A stretch of 64,000 bases of DNA from Pseudomonas veronii (lineage in GTDB: Bacteria > Pseudomonadota > Gammaproteobacteria > Pseudomonadales > Pseudomonadaceae). The notes beneath the pieces are model-generated. The model made no database searches. It saw nothing but the letters and a program-made list of their open reading frames with translations, and had not been told where the DNA came from. The stretch covers positions 62,001 to 126,000 of the forward strand of contig NZ_JYLL01000001.1 in assembly GCF_001439695.1 (NCBI RefSeq), in the 5' to 3' direction. Made by a program: the position numbers and the translations under genes. Below, one piece after another: positions 1 to 8,036 of this stretch (positions are counted from its first letter, which is position 1; each line of letters starts with the position of its first letter).

Positions 1-12
1 CGTGTGTTTATT

Positions 13-22
13 TGTATATACA
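13..22. promoter_or_regulatory. Putative HutC operator upstream of hutC
   Basis: The sequence TGTATATACA is a palindrome of the form TGTA-N2-TACA, the site described for the HutC repressor in P. fluorescens. It lies 79 bases before the preferred hutC start, so it could give autorepression and may also control a divergent gene beyond the left edge (hutF would be expected there). The AT-rich setting makes chance matches easier than for the hutU site at 1736. Confidence 0.5.
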
Positions 23-91
23 TATACAGACGTTTGCCTGCTCGGTAAACTCCGGCAATCTATGCATCTTTTTCCCCTGCAAGGATTCCCC

Positions 92-841
92 GTGCCGACT
101 CCGCCCGCCAAGTCTTCACTGGCTGCCCACCTGGACGAAAGTCCGGCGCCCTTGTATGCCCGCGTCAAACAAATGATCAGCCAGCAGATCCTCAGCGGCA
201 ACTGGCCGCCCCATTACCGCGTGCCGTCGGAGAGTGAACTGGTCAGCCAGCTGGGTTTCAGCCGCATGACCATCAACCGCGCCCTGCGTGAACTCACCGC
301 CGAAGGGCTGCTGGTACGCATGCAAGGCGTCGGCACGTTCGTCGCCGAGCCCAAGAGCCAGTCGGCGCTGTTTGAAGTGCATAACATTGCCGATGAGATC
401 GCCGCCCGCGGCCATCGGCATACCTGCCAGGTCATCACCCTGGGCGAAGAGGCGGCCGGTTCCGAGCGCGCCGTCGCCCTGGAAATGCGTGAAGGCGGGC
501 GGGTATTCCACTCGCTGATCGTTCACTTTGAAAACGATATTCCGGTGCAAATCGAAGACCGCTTCGTCAACGCCCTGGTCGCGCCGGAATACCTGCAGCA
601 GGATTTCACCCAGCAAACCCCCTACGCCTATTTGAACCAGGTCGCACCGTTGACCGAGGGCGAGCATGTGGTCGAAGCGATCCTCGCCGATGCCGCCGAG
701 TGCAAGTTGCTGCAGATCGAACCGAGCGAGCCGTGCCTGTTGATTCGTCGACGCACCTGGTCCGGTCGCCAGCCGGTGACCGCCGCGCGCTTGATCCACC
801 CCGGTTCCCGTCACAGCCTGGAAGGACGCTTTAGTAAATGA
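92..841 (+). CDS. hutC: Histidine utilization repressor HutC (GntR family, HutC/UTRA)
   Basis: Transcriptional repressor of the hut genes, expected to be released by urocanate. The N-terminal winged helix contains RVPSESELVSQLGFSRMTINRAL and is followed by a UTRA ligand domain ending in RTWSGRQPVTAARLIHPG, typical of HutC. I chose GTG 92 because AAGGA (81-85) sits at good distance and the protein then begins just before the conserved APLYARVKQMI segment; ATG 62 is the alternative and adds ten residues. The stop overlaps hutD in an ATGA, so the two are translationally coupled. Palindromes of its expected type lie at 13-22 and 1736-1749. Confidence 0.9.
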   Translation: MPTPPAKSSLAAHLDESPAPLYARVKQMISQQILSGNWPPHYRVPSESELVSQLGFSRMTINRALRELTAEGLLVRMQGVGTFVAEPKSQSALFEVHNIADEIAARGHRHTCQVITLGEEAAGSERAVALEMREGGRVFHSLIVHFENDIPVQIEDRFVNALVAPEYLQQDFTQQTPYAYLNQVAPLTEGEHVVEAILADAAECKLLQIEPSEPCLLIRRRTWSGRQPVTAARLIHPGSRHSLEGRFSK

Positions 842-1398
842 GTGCAGTGACCGTCTGGCGCGCCGCCAATTACGTGCGTATGCCGTGGAAAAACGGCGGC
901 GGCAGCACCGAAGAAATCAGCCGCGATGGCGGCCATGGCCTGGAGGGCTTTGGCTGGCGCCTGTCGATTGCCGATATCGGCGAGTCGGGCGGGTTTTCCT
1001 CCTTCGCCGGCTATCAACGCGTGATCACGGTGATCAACGGTGCGGGCATGGTCCTGACCGTGGACGGCGAGGAGCAGCGGGGGTTGTTGCCGCTGCAAGC
1101 GTTCGCGTTCAAGGGCGACAGCCAGGTGTTGTGTCGCCTGATCAGTGGGCCGATCCGCGATTTCAACCTGATCTATTCACCCCAGCGGTACCATGCGCGG
1201 TTGCAGTGGGTCGATGGGGGGCAGCGCTTTTTCAGCACCGCGCAGACGGTGCTGGTGTTCAGCGTGGCCGATGAGGTGAAGGTGCTCGGCCAGGTGTTGG
1301 GTCATCATGATTGCCTGCAGGTGGACGGTAATGCTGGTTTGCTGGATATCTCCATCACTGGCCGTTGCTGCATCATCGAACTGACTGCACGCGGTTAA
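838..1398 (+). CDS. hutD: HutD family protein
   Basis: A 186-residue cupin-like protein of the HutD family, a conserved companion of hut operons. It is not an enzyme of the pathway; in P. fluorescens it has been proposed to set an upper limit on hut expression, perhaps by binding urocanate or a related effector. The conserved N-terminal motif RMPWKNGGGSTEEI and the SGPIRDFNLIYS segment are visible. The ATG overlaps the hutC stop by four bases, so hutC and hutD form one unit. A REP doublet follows directly. Confidence 0.88.
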   Translation: MSAVTVWRAANYVRMPWKNGGGSTEEISRDGGHGLEGFGWRLSIADIGESGGFSSFAGYQRVITVINGAGMVLTVDGEEQRGLLPLQAFAFKGDSQVLCRLISGPIRDFNLIYSPQRYHARLQWVDGGQRFFSTAQTVLVFSVADEVKVLGQVLGHHDCLQVDGNAGLLDISITGRCCIIELTARG

Positions 1399-1400
1399 AA

Positions 1401-1508
1401 AATGTGGGAGGGGCGGTGCGACGATTCGACTTGCCCCCGATTGCGGTGGGTCAGCTATAGATAAGCTGACTGGTCCACCGCTATCGGGGGCAAGCCCCCT
1501 CCCACATT
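1401..1508. repeat. GI-type REP doublet (REPIN) with a variant left arm
   Basis: Two inverted arms begin and end in AATGTGGGAGGGG and CCCCTCCCACATT. The right arm is canonical (GGGGGCAAGCCCCCTCCCAC). In the left arm the expected G after GTGGGAGGGG is replaced by CGGTGCGACGATTCGA before CTTGCCCCCGAT resumes. The same variant arm recurs inverted at 51025-51067. It separates hutCD from hutU. Confidence 0.85.
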
Positions 1509-1714
1509 TGTTTCTCCACTGTTCTTGCGATCTGTTTCCAGCCTTCCGCACCACTTTGTTACCGAACGCCCCAGCGTGGCGCAATACCACCCTGACGTGG
1601 CAAACCGGCCTCGCTGTAAAACCGCCCCCCGAGAAATTTCATCACGCCTCGAAGCCTTAATTTCCAAGGCTCGCGCACGCCTGTGCAAACAATCGCGTCT
1701 GCACCCCAGGAAAG

Positions 1715-1731
1715 TTGGCCGTTCGATTGCA
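1715..1731 (+). promoter_or_regulatory. Sigma-54 (-24/-12) promoter of hutU
   Basis: TTGGCC-N6-TTGCA has GG at 1717-1718 and GC at 1729-1730, exactly ten bases apart, as required for RpoN promoters. The predicted start is near 1742, inside the HutC operator at 1736-1749. hut genes of fluorescent pseudomonads are known to depend on RpoN with CbrB or NtrC as activator; no activator site was identified here. Confidence 0.65.
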
Positions 1732-1735
1732 TATG

Positions 1736-1749
1736 CTTGTATGTACAAG
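1736..1749. promoter_or_regulatory. HutC operator of the hutU promoter
   Basis: CTTGTATGTACAAG is a perfect inverted repeat around TG and contains the TGTA-N2-TACA core. It lies immediately downstream of the -12 box and over the predicted start site, where a bound repressor would block initiation from the sigma-54 promoter. Confidence 0.75.
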
Positions 1750-1820
1750 TAAAGGTGTGTGCGTAAGAGTCGACTTCGCACGCATCCAGTTCGCGCATCG
1801 ATCGCTGAGGAGTTCTGGTT

Positions 1821-3506
1821 GTGACCGATTTTTCTAACGCTAAGCCTACAAAATACCGAGACGTCGAAATCCGCGCCGCGCGCGGTAACACGCTCACCGC
1901 CAAAAGCTGGCTGACCGAAGCGCCGCTGCGCATGCTGATGAACAACCTTGACCCGCAAGTGGCCGAAAACCCGAAAGAGCTGGTGGTGTACGGCGGCATC
2001 GGCCGTGCGGCGCGTAACTGGGAGTGCTATGACCAGATTGTCGAGAGCCTCACCAACCTGAACGATGACGAAACCCTGCTGGTGCAGTCGGGCAAACCGG
2101 TCGGTGTGTTCAAGACCCACCGCAATGCCCCGCGTGTGCTGATCGCCAACTCCAACCTGGTGCCGCACTGGGCCAGCTGGGAACACTTCAACGAACTGGA
2201 TGCCAAGGGCCTGGCCATGTACGGCCAGATGACCGCCGGCAGCTGGATCTACATCGGCAGCCAGGGCATCGTCCAGGGCACCTACGAAACCTTCGTCGAG
2301 GCCGGTCGCCAGCATTACGACAGCAACCTCAAAGGCCGTTGGGTACTGACCGCCGGCCTCGGCGGCATGGGCGGCGCGCAGCCGCTGGCCGCGACCCTGG
2401 CCGGCGCATGCTCGCTGAACATTGAATGCCAGCAGGTCAGCATCGATTTCCGCCTGAACAGCCGTTATGTCGACGAACAGGCCAGCGACCTCGACGACGC
2501 CCTGGCGCGCATCGCCAAGTACACCCAGGAAGGCAAAGCGATCTCCATCGCCCTGCTGGGCAACGCCGCCGAAATCCTGCCGGAACTGGTCAAGCGCGGC
2601 GTGCGCCCGGACATGGTCACCGACCAGACCAGCGCCCACGACCCTCTCAACGGCTACCTGCCGGCCGGCTGGACCTGGGACGAATACCGCGCCCGCGCCA
2701 AGACCGAACCGGCGGCCGTGATCAAGGCCGCCAAGCAGTCGATGGCCGTTCACGTCAAAGCGATGTTGGACTTTCAGAAACAAGGCATCCCGACCTTCGA
2801 CTACGGCAACAACATCCGTCAGATGGCGCAAGAAGAGGGCGTGGAAAACGCGTTCGACTTCCCAGGCTTCGTACCGGCCTACATCCGCCCGCTGTTCTGC
2901 CGTGGCATCGGCCCGTTCCGCTGGGCCGCGCTGTCGGGCGACCCGCAAGACATCTACAAGACCGACGCTAAAGTCAAAGAGCTGATCCCCGACGACGCGC
3001 ACCTGCACAACTGGCTGGACATGGCCCGCGAACGCATCAGCTTCCAGGGCCTGCCGGCGCGTATCTGCTGGGTCGGCCTGGGCCAACGCGCCAAGCTGGG
3101 CCTGGCGTTCAACGAAATGGTGCGCAGCGGTGAGCTGTCCGCGCCGGTGGTGATCGGCCGCGACCACCTCGACTCCGGCTCGGTGGCCAGCCCCAACCGC
3201 GAAACCGAATCCATGCAGGACGGCTCCGACGCCGTGTCCGACTGGCCGCTGCTCAACGCCTTGCTCAACACCGCCAGCGGCGCGACCTGGGTCTCGCTGC
3301 ACCACGGCGGCGGTGTGGGCATGGGCTTCTCGCAGCACTCGGGGATGGTGATCGTCTGCGACGGCACCGACGAAGCGGCCGAGCGGATTGCCCGCGTGCT
3401 GCACAACGACCCGGCCACCGGGGTGATGCGTCACGCCGATGCGGGTTACCAGATCGCGATCGACTGCGCCAAGGAACAGGGCTTGAACCTGCCGATGATC
3501 AAGTAA
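1821..3506 (+). CDS. hutU: Urocanate hydratase (urocanase)
   Basis: Second step of histidine breakdown: urocanate plus water gives 4-imidazolone-5-propionate, using tightly bound NAD+ in the cytoplasm. The 561 residues match the usual length. Visible signatures include [14 protein letters not shown] near the N-terminus, the glycine-rich [38 protein letters not shown] and [18 protein letters not shown] 1821 was chosen because GAGGAG (1807-1812) precedes it at correct spacing and the next residues ([19 protein letters not shown]) are typical. It is the first gene after the HutC-controlled promoter. Confidence 0.97.
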   Translation: MTDFSNAKPTKYRDVEIRAARGNTLTAKSWLTEAPLRMLMNNLDPQVAENPKELVVYGGIGRAARNWECYDQIVESLTNLNDDETLLVQSGKPVGVFKTHRNAPRVLIANSNLVPHWASWEHFNELDAKGLAMYGQMTAGSWIYIGSQGIVQGTYETFVEAGRQHYDSNLKGRWVLTAGLGGMGGAQPLAATLAGACSLNIECQQVSIDFRLNSRYVDEQASDLDDALARIAKYTQEGKAISIALLGNAAEILPELVKRGVRPDMVTDQTSAHDPLNGYLPAGWTWDEYRARAKTEPAAVIKAAKQSMAVHVKAMLDFQKQGIPTFDYGNNIRQMAQEEGVENAFDFPGFVPAYIRPLFCRGIGPFRWAALSGDPQDIYKTDAKVKELIPDDAHLHNWLDMARERISFQGLPARICWVGLGQRAKLGLAFNEMVRSGELSAPVVIGRDHLDSGSVASPNRETESMQDGSDAVSDWPLLNALLNTASGATWVSLHHGGGVGMGFSQHSGMVIVCDGTDEAAERIARVLHNDPATGVMRHADAGYQIAIDCAKEQGLNLPMIK

Positions 3507-3520
3507 CGACTGGCTCGGTT

Positions 3521-3611
3521 TCTGTGGGAGCTGGCTTGCCTGCGATTGCATCACCGCGGTCTACCCGAAAGACCGCGTCGCCCGCATCGCAGGCACGCCA
3601 GCTCCCACAGA
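3521..3611. repeat. GII-type REP doublet (REPIN)
   Basis: Inverted arms TCTGTGGGAGCTGGCTTGCC and GCACGCCAGCTCCCACAGA flank a short unique centre. This is the only copy of this arm class in the window. It lies between hutU and the permease gene. Confidence 0.85.
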
Positions 3612-3655
3612 AGAGCAATCAGTACCCAAAACAATCCATCAGAGGTTGAACACAC

Positions 3656-5128
3656 ATGGCTGCAAATGACGCGCGTGCAAGCTCCACCCCGTTGATCGAA
3701 AGGCGTTCGATCGACTACATCCCGGAAGCGGAAAGACACGGACGTCTGTTTAGCCAGTTCACCCTATGGATGGGCGCCAACCTGCAAATCACCGCGATTG
3801 TCACCGGGGCCCTGGCCGTGGTGCTGGGCGGTGATGTGTTCTGGTCGTTGATCGGCCTGTTGATCGGCCAACTGCTCGGCGGCAGCGTCATGGCGTTGCA
3901 CGCGGCGCAAGGGCCCAAGCTTGGTCTGCCGCAGATGATCTCCAGCCGGGTGCAGTTCGGGGTTTATGGCGCGGCCATCCCGATCGTGCTGGTGTGTTTG
4001 ATGTACCTGGGGTTCACCGCCACCGGCACCGTGCTTTCCGGTCAGGCGCTGGGTCAGTTGTTCGGCGTCAGCGACAGCGTGGGTATCCTTGTCTTTGCCA
4101 GTGTCATCGTGCTGGTCACGGTGCTCGGCTACCGCGTGATCCACTTCATCGGCCGGGTCGCCAGCGTCATTGGTGTGATTGCCTTTGTCTACCTGTTCAG
4201 CCGTCTGATGAGCCAGGCCGACATTGGCGCGCTGCTGCAAATCCGTCACTTCAGTTGGAGCAGCTTCCTGCTCGCGGTGTCGCTCGCAGCCTCCTGGCAA
4301 ATCGCCTTCGGCCCTTACGTGGCGGACTATTCGCGCTACCTGCCGAGCCAGACGTCCTCGCTGAAAACCTTCCTGGCCGCCGGCGCGGGGTCGGTGATCG
4401 GCGCACAGGTGGCGATGGTCCTCGGTGTGTTTGCCGCCGCCCTGTCCAACGGGCAATTCGCCGGTCATGAAGTGGCCTACATCGTCGGTTTGGGCGGTAC
4501 GGGGGCCACCGCCGCGCTGCTGTATTTCAGCATCGCGTTCGGCAAGGTCACCATCTCCACGCTGAACTCCTACGGCAGCTTCATGTGCATTGCCACCATC
4601 ATCAGCGGCTTCCGGGGGCGCCTGCAGGTCACGCGCTTGCAGCGTCTGGTTTTTGTGCTGGCCATCGTCGGTACGGCGACTCTGATCGCGTTGCTCGGCC
4701 AGCACTCGTTCCTCGGTGCGTTCAAGTCTTTCATCCTGTTCCTGCTGGCGTTCTTTACGCCCTGGAGCGCGATCAACCTGGTGGACTACTACTGCATCAC
4801 CCGCGAGCGTTATGACGTGACGGCGCTGGCCGATCCGGACGGGCGCTATGGGCGTTGGAACCTGCTCGGTATCAGCGTCTATGTGTTCGGTGTGCTGGTG
4901 CAATTGCCGTTCATCTCCACCAAGTTCTACACCGGTCCGCTGGTGGCCGCCCTGGGTGATGTGGATATTTCCTGGATCATCGGTCTGATAATTCCCGCAG
5001 TTCTGTATTACGTGTGTGCGAAAAAATGGCACAGCGCCGTGCCCGATCAACTGATTCTGCCGGTCGAGCAGGACAGCGTTGTACCTGCCCCAGCCAGCGG
5101 CGCCAGTCGCTCTGCGGCGCGGGCCTGA
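3656..5128 (+). CDS. NCS1-family (CodB-like) permease, probable urocanate transporter
   Basis: A 490-residue inner-membrane protein with about twelve hydrophobic segments, related to cytosine/purine/allantoin permeases (nucleobase:cation symporter-1). The family pattern is visible in LFSQFTLWMGANLQITAIVTG near the start and in the polar FGPYVADYSRYLP segment. Its place directly after hutU points to uptake of a hut substrate; in P. fluorescens SBW25 a hut-linked transporter called HutTu carries urocanate, and this gene is the best candidate for it here. Substrate is inference, since the family alone would suggest nucleobases. Confidence 0.75.
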   Translation: MAANDARASSTPLIERRSIDYIPEAERHGRLFSQFTLWMGANLQITAIVTGALAVVLGGDVFWSLIGLLIGQLLGGSVMALHAAQGPKLGLPQMISSRVQFGVYGAAIPIVLVCLMYLGFTATGTVLSGQALGQLFGVSDSVGILVFASVIVLVTVLGYRVIHFIGRVASVIGVIAFVYLFSRLMSQADIGALLQIRHFSWSSFLLAVSLAASWQIAFGPYVADYSRYLPSQTSSLKTFLAAGAGSVIGAQVAMVLGVFAAALSNGQFAGHEVAYIVGLGGTGATAALLYFSIAFGKVTISTLNSYGSFMCIATIISGFRGRLQVTRLQRLVFVLAIVGTATLIALLGQHSFLGAFKSFILFLLAFFTPWSAINLVDYYCITRERYDVTALADPDGRYGRWNLLGISVYVFGVLVQLPFISTKFYTGPLVAALGDVDISWIIGLIIPAVLYYVCAKKWHSAVPDQLILPVEQDSVVPAPASGASRSAARA

Positions 5129-5196
5129 TTGGACGTGGACCGGGCAGGATGCCTCTTGACTGCCGTAAGCCAACTCATGATTAGGAGCGTCACACA

Positions 5197-6162
5197 ATGA
5201 AATCGAACAAGACCCTGCTGACCACATTGCTGTCCATGGGCTTGCTGGCAAGCGCCGGTGCCCAGGCGGCCGGTTGGTGCGAGTCCGGTAAACCGGTGAA
5301 ATTCGCCGGCCTGAACTGGGAAAGCGGCATGTTGCTCACTGACATCCTGCAAACCGTTATGGAAAAGGGCTACGACTGCAAGACCGACAGCCTGCCGGGT
5401 AATTCGATCACCATGGAAAACGCCCTGAGCAGCAATGACATTCAAGTGTTTGCCGAAGAGTGGGTCGGCCGCAGCGAGGTGTGGAACAAGGCCGAGAAGG
5501 CCGGCAAGGTCGTCGGTGTCGGCGCGCCGATTGTCGGTGCGATCGAAGGCTGGTATGTGCCGCGTTACGTGATCGAAGGCGATGCCAAGCGCAAGCTGGA
5601 AGCCAAGGCGCCGGGCCTGAAAAACATCGCCGACCTGGCCAAGTACGCCGCGGTGTTCAAGGACCAGGAAGAGCCGTCCAAAGGCCGCTTCTATAATTGC
5701 CCGGCCGGCTGGACCTGCGAGCTGGACAACAGCGCGATGCTCAAGAGCTACGGCCTGGAGAGCAGCTACACCAACTTCCGTCCTGGCACCGGCCCGGCGC
5801 TGGATGCGGCGGTGCTGTCGAGCTACAAGCGCGGCGAGCCGATCCTGTTCTACTACTGGTCGCCAACGCCGCTGATGGGCCAGGTCGACCTGGTCAAGCT
5901 GGAAGAAAAACCCGGCGTGGATAAGAGCGTGAGCATCAAGGTCGGCCTGTCCAAGACCTTCCACGAACAGGCACCGGAACTGGTGGCCGTGCTGGAAAAG
6001 GTCAACCTGCCCATCGACCTGCTGAACCAGAACCTGGGGCGCATGGCCAAGGAGCGAATCGAGTCGCCGAAACTGGCGAAACTATTCCTCAAGGAACACC
6101 CTGAAATCTGGCACGCCTGGGTGAGCGAAGACGCCGCCAAGAAAATCGACGCGGCCTTGTAG
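5197..6162 (+). CDS. hutX: ABC transporter periplasmic binding protein, glycine-betaine/proline type (HutX-like)
   Basis: Extracytoplasmic solute receptor of a three-gene ABC importer (hutXWV). The N-terminus is a signal peptide (MKSNKTLLTTLLSMGLLAS, cleavage after AQA). The mature part is an OpuAC-type domain: GWCESGKPVKFAGLNWESG at the start, an EWVGRS motif, and FYYWSPTPL before the C-terminal lobe. Family members bind betaine, choline, proline or histidine; the hut setting makes histidine or urocanate likely. The permease gene starts 71 bases downstream. Confidence 0.8.
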   Translation: MKSNKTLLTTLLSMGLLASAGAQAAGWCESGKPVKFAGLNWESGMLLTDILQTVMEKGYDCKTDSLPGNSITMENALSSNDIQVFAEEWVGRSEVWNKAEKAGKVVGVGAPIVGAIEGWYVPRYVIEGDAKRKLEAKAPGLKNIADLAKYAAVFKDQEEPSKGRFYNCPAGWTCELDNSAMLKSYGLESSYTNFRPGTGPALDAAVLSSYKRGEPILFYYWSPTPLMGQVDLVKLEEKPGVDKSVSIKVGLSKTFHEQAPELVAVLEKVNLPIDLLNQNLGRMAKERIESPKLAKLFLKEHPEIWHAWVSEDAAKKIDAAL

Positions 6163-6233
6163 GTCATGCGCGCCCGACTACCCTGAGGGGCAGCCGGGCG
6201 CCTGGCCACAACCCACTGGATCGAGAGCACGCT

Positions 6234-7085
6234 ATGTTTCCTGAGAGTTTTACGTTTTCCATCGCCGACTGGGTCAACGGTTGGGTGGATTCGCTGGTGA
6301 CCAACTACGGCGATGTGTTCCGGCACATCTCCGACACCCTGCTATGGGCCATCGTCAACCTCGAGGGCCTGCTGCGCGCCGCGCCCTGGTGGCTGATGCT
6401 GGCCATCGTCGGCGCCGTGGCCTGGCACGCCACGCGCAAGGTGGTGACCACCGCGGTGATCGTCGGCCTGTTGTTCCTGGTGGGCGCAGTCGGCCTGTGG
6501 GACAAACTGATGCAGACGCTGGCCCTGATGCTGGTCGCTACGCTGATCTCGGTGCTGATCGGCATTCCGCTGGGCATCCTGTCGGCGCGCAGCAATCGCC
6601 TGCGTTCGGTGTTGATGCCGCTGCTCGACATCATGCAAACCATGCCCAGCTTCGTGTACCTGATCCCGGTGCTGATGCTGTTCGGCCTGGGCAAGGTGCC
6701 GGCGATTTTCGCCACGGTGATCTACGCCGCGCCGCCGCTGATCCGCCTGACCGACCTGGGGATTCGCCAGGTCGACGGCGAAGTCATGGAAGCCATCAAC
6801 GCCTTCGGCGCCAATCGCTGGCAACAGCTGTTCGGCGTGCAACTGCCGCTGGCGCTGCCGAGCATCATGGCCGGCATCAACCAGACCACCATGATGGCGT
6901 TGTCGATGGTGGTGATCGCCTCGATGATCGGCGCCCGCGGCCTGGGCGAAGATGTCCTTGTCGGCATCCAGACCCTCAATGTCGGCCGCGGCCTTGAAGC
7001 CGGGCTGGCCATCGTGATTCTCGCCGTGGTCATCGACCGCATCACCCAGGCCTATGGTCGTCCACGGCATGAGGCGAGCAAATGA
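6234..7085 (+). CDS. hutW: ABC transporter permease, ProW/OpuAB type (HutW-like)
   Basis: Inner-membrane permease of the hut-linked importer. About six membrane segments are visible after a periplasmic N-terminal stretch ([20 protein letters not shown], typical of ProW). The EAA cytoplasmic loop is seen as [26 protein letters not shown], which docks with the ATPase. The last four bases overlap the ATPase start (ATGA), so the two subunits are coupled. Confidence 0.82.
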   Translation: MFPESFTFSIADWVNGWVDSLVTNYGDVFRHISDTLLWAIVNLEGLLRAAPWWLMLAIVGAVAWHATRKVVTTAVIVGLLFLVGAVGLWDKLMQTLALMLVATLISVLIGIPLGILSARSNRLRSVLMPLLDIMQTMPSFVYLIPVLMLFGLGKVPAIFATVIYAAPPLIRLTDLGIRQVDGEVMEAINAFGANRWQQLFGVQLPLALPSIMAGINQTTMMALSMVVIASMIGARGLGEDVLVGIQTLNVGRGLEAGLAIVILAVVIDRITQAYGRPRHEASK

Positions 7086-7906
7086 CTACTGTCAGCAAAA
7101 TCGAAGTGAAAAACGTCTTCAAGATCTTCGGCAACCGCGCCAAGGACGCGCTGGCGCTGATCGGCCAGGGCAAGACCAAGGATCAGGTGCTGGCCGAGAC
7201 CGGTTGCGTGGTCGGCGTCAACGACCTGTCCCTGAGCGTCGGCACCGGCGAGATCTTTGTGATCATGGGCCTGTCGGGTTCGGGGAAATCGACCCTGGTG
7301 CGCCACTTCAATCGCCTGATCGACCCCACCAGCGGCGCGATCCTGGTGGACGGCGAAGACATCCTGCAACTGGACATGCAAGCCCTGCGCGAATTCCGTC
7401 GACACAAGATCAGCATGGTGTTCCAGAGCTTCGGCCTGTTGCCCCACAAGAACGTGCTCGACAACGTCGCCTACGGCCTGAAAGTGCGCGGCGAAACCAA
7501 GCAGGTCTGCGCCGAGCGCGCGCTGCACTGGATCGAAACCGTGGGCCTCAAAGGTTACGAAAACAAATACCCGCACCAGCTCTCCGGCGGCATGCGCCAA
7601 CGGGTCGGCCTGGCCCGCGCCCTCGCGGCGGACACCGACATCATCCTGATGGACGAAGCCTTCAGCGCCCTCGACCCGCTGATCCGCGCCGAGATGCAGG
7701 ACCAGTTGCTCGAACTGCAAAAGACCCTGCACAAGACCATCGTGTTCATCACTCACGACCTCGACGAGGCGGTGCGTATCGGCAACCGCATTGCGATCCT
7801 CAAGGACGGCAAGCTGATCCAGGTCGGCACGCCGCGAGAGATTTTGCATTCGCCGGCGGATGAGTATGTGGATCGGTTCGTTCAGCGGCGGGCGGCGGTG
7901 GTCTGA
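7082..7906 (+). CDS. hutV: ABC transporter ATP-binding protein, ProV/OpuAA type (HutV-like)
   Basis: Energises the HutXWV importer. Walker [11 protein letters not shown], signature [15 protein letters not shown], Walker [14 protein letters not shown] and the switch histidine in VFITHDLDE are all intact. The N-terminal [12 protein letters not shown] with the following insert ([21 protein letters not shown]) is characteristic of the quaternary-amine subfamily. At 274 residues it lacks the C-terminal CBS pair of osmoregulated ProV/OpuAA, which fits catabolic uptake rather than osmotic control. Confidence 0.85.
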   Translation: MTTVSKIEVKNVFKIFGNRAKDALALIGQGKTKDQVLAETGCVVGVNDLSLSVGTGEIFVIMGLSGSGKSTLVRHFNRLIDPTSGAILVDGEDILQLDMQALREFRRHKISMVFQSFGLLPHKNVLDNVAYGLKVRGETKQVCAERALHWIETVGLKGYENKYPHQLSGGMRQRVGLARALAADTDIILMDEAFSALDPLIRAEMQDQLLELQKTLHKTIVFITHDLDEAVRIGNRIAILKDGKLIQVGTPREILHSPADEYVDRFVQRRAAVV

Positions 7907-7928
7907 TCCGGATTATGGGGTGGGGCTG

Positions 7929-8009
7929 CTGGCCTCATCGGGAGCAAGCTCCCTCCCACAGGGGGATGCATTCCAAAGGTGGGAGGGGGCTTGCTCCCGA
8001 TAGGGCCAG
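7929..8009. repeat. GI-type REP pair in inside-out orientation
   Basis: The arms are ATCGGGAGCAAGCTCCCTCC and GGAGGGGGCTTGCTCCCGAT, but here the ATCGGG ends point outwards and the GTGGGAGG ends meet in the centre, the opposite of the other doublets in this window. CTGGCC and GGCCAG form matching outer ends. It lies between hutV and the first histidase-family gene. Confidence 0.75.
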
Positions 8010-8036
8010 TAAAGCTGCACAAGAACTCAAGAAGGT

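Noticed and set aside
1455..3554. Long open frame of 699 codons on the strand opposite hutU
   Set aside because: Shadow of a GC-rich gene; hutU has unmistakable urocanase motifs and the antisense product is low-complexity and unlike any family.
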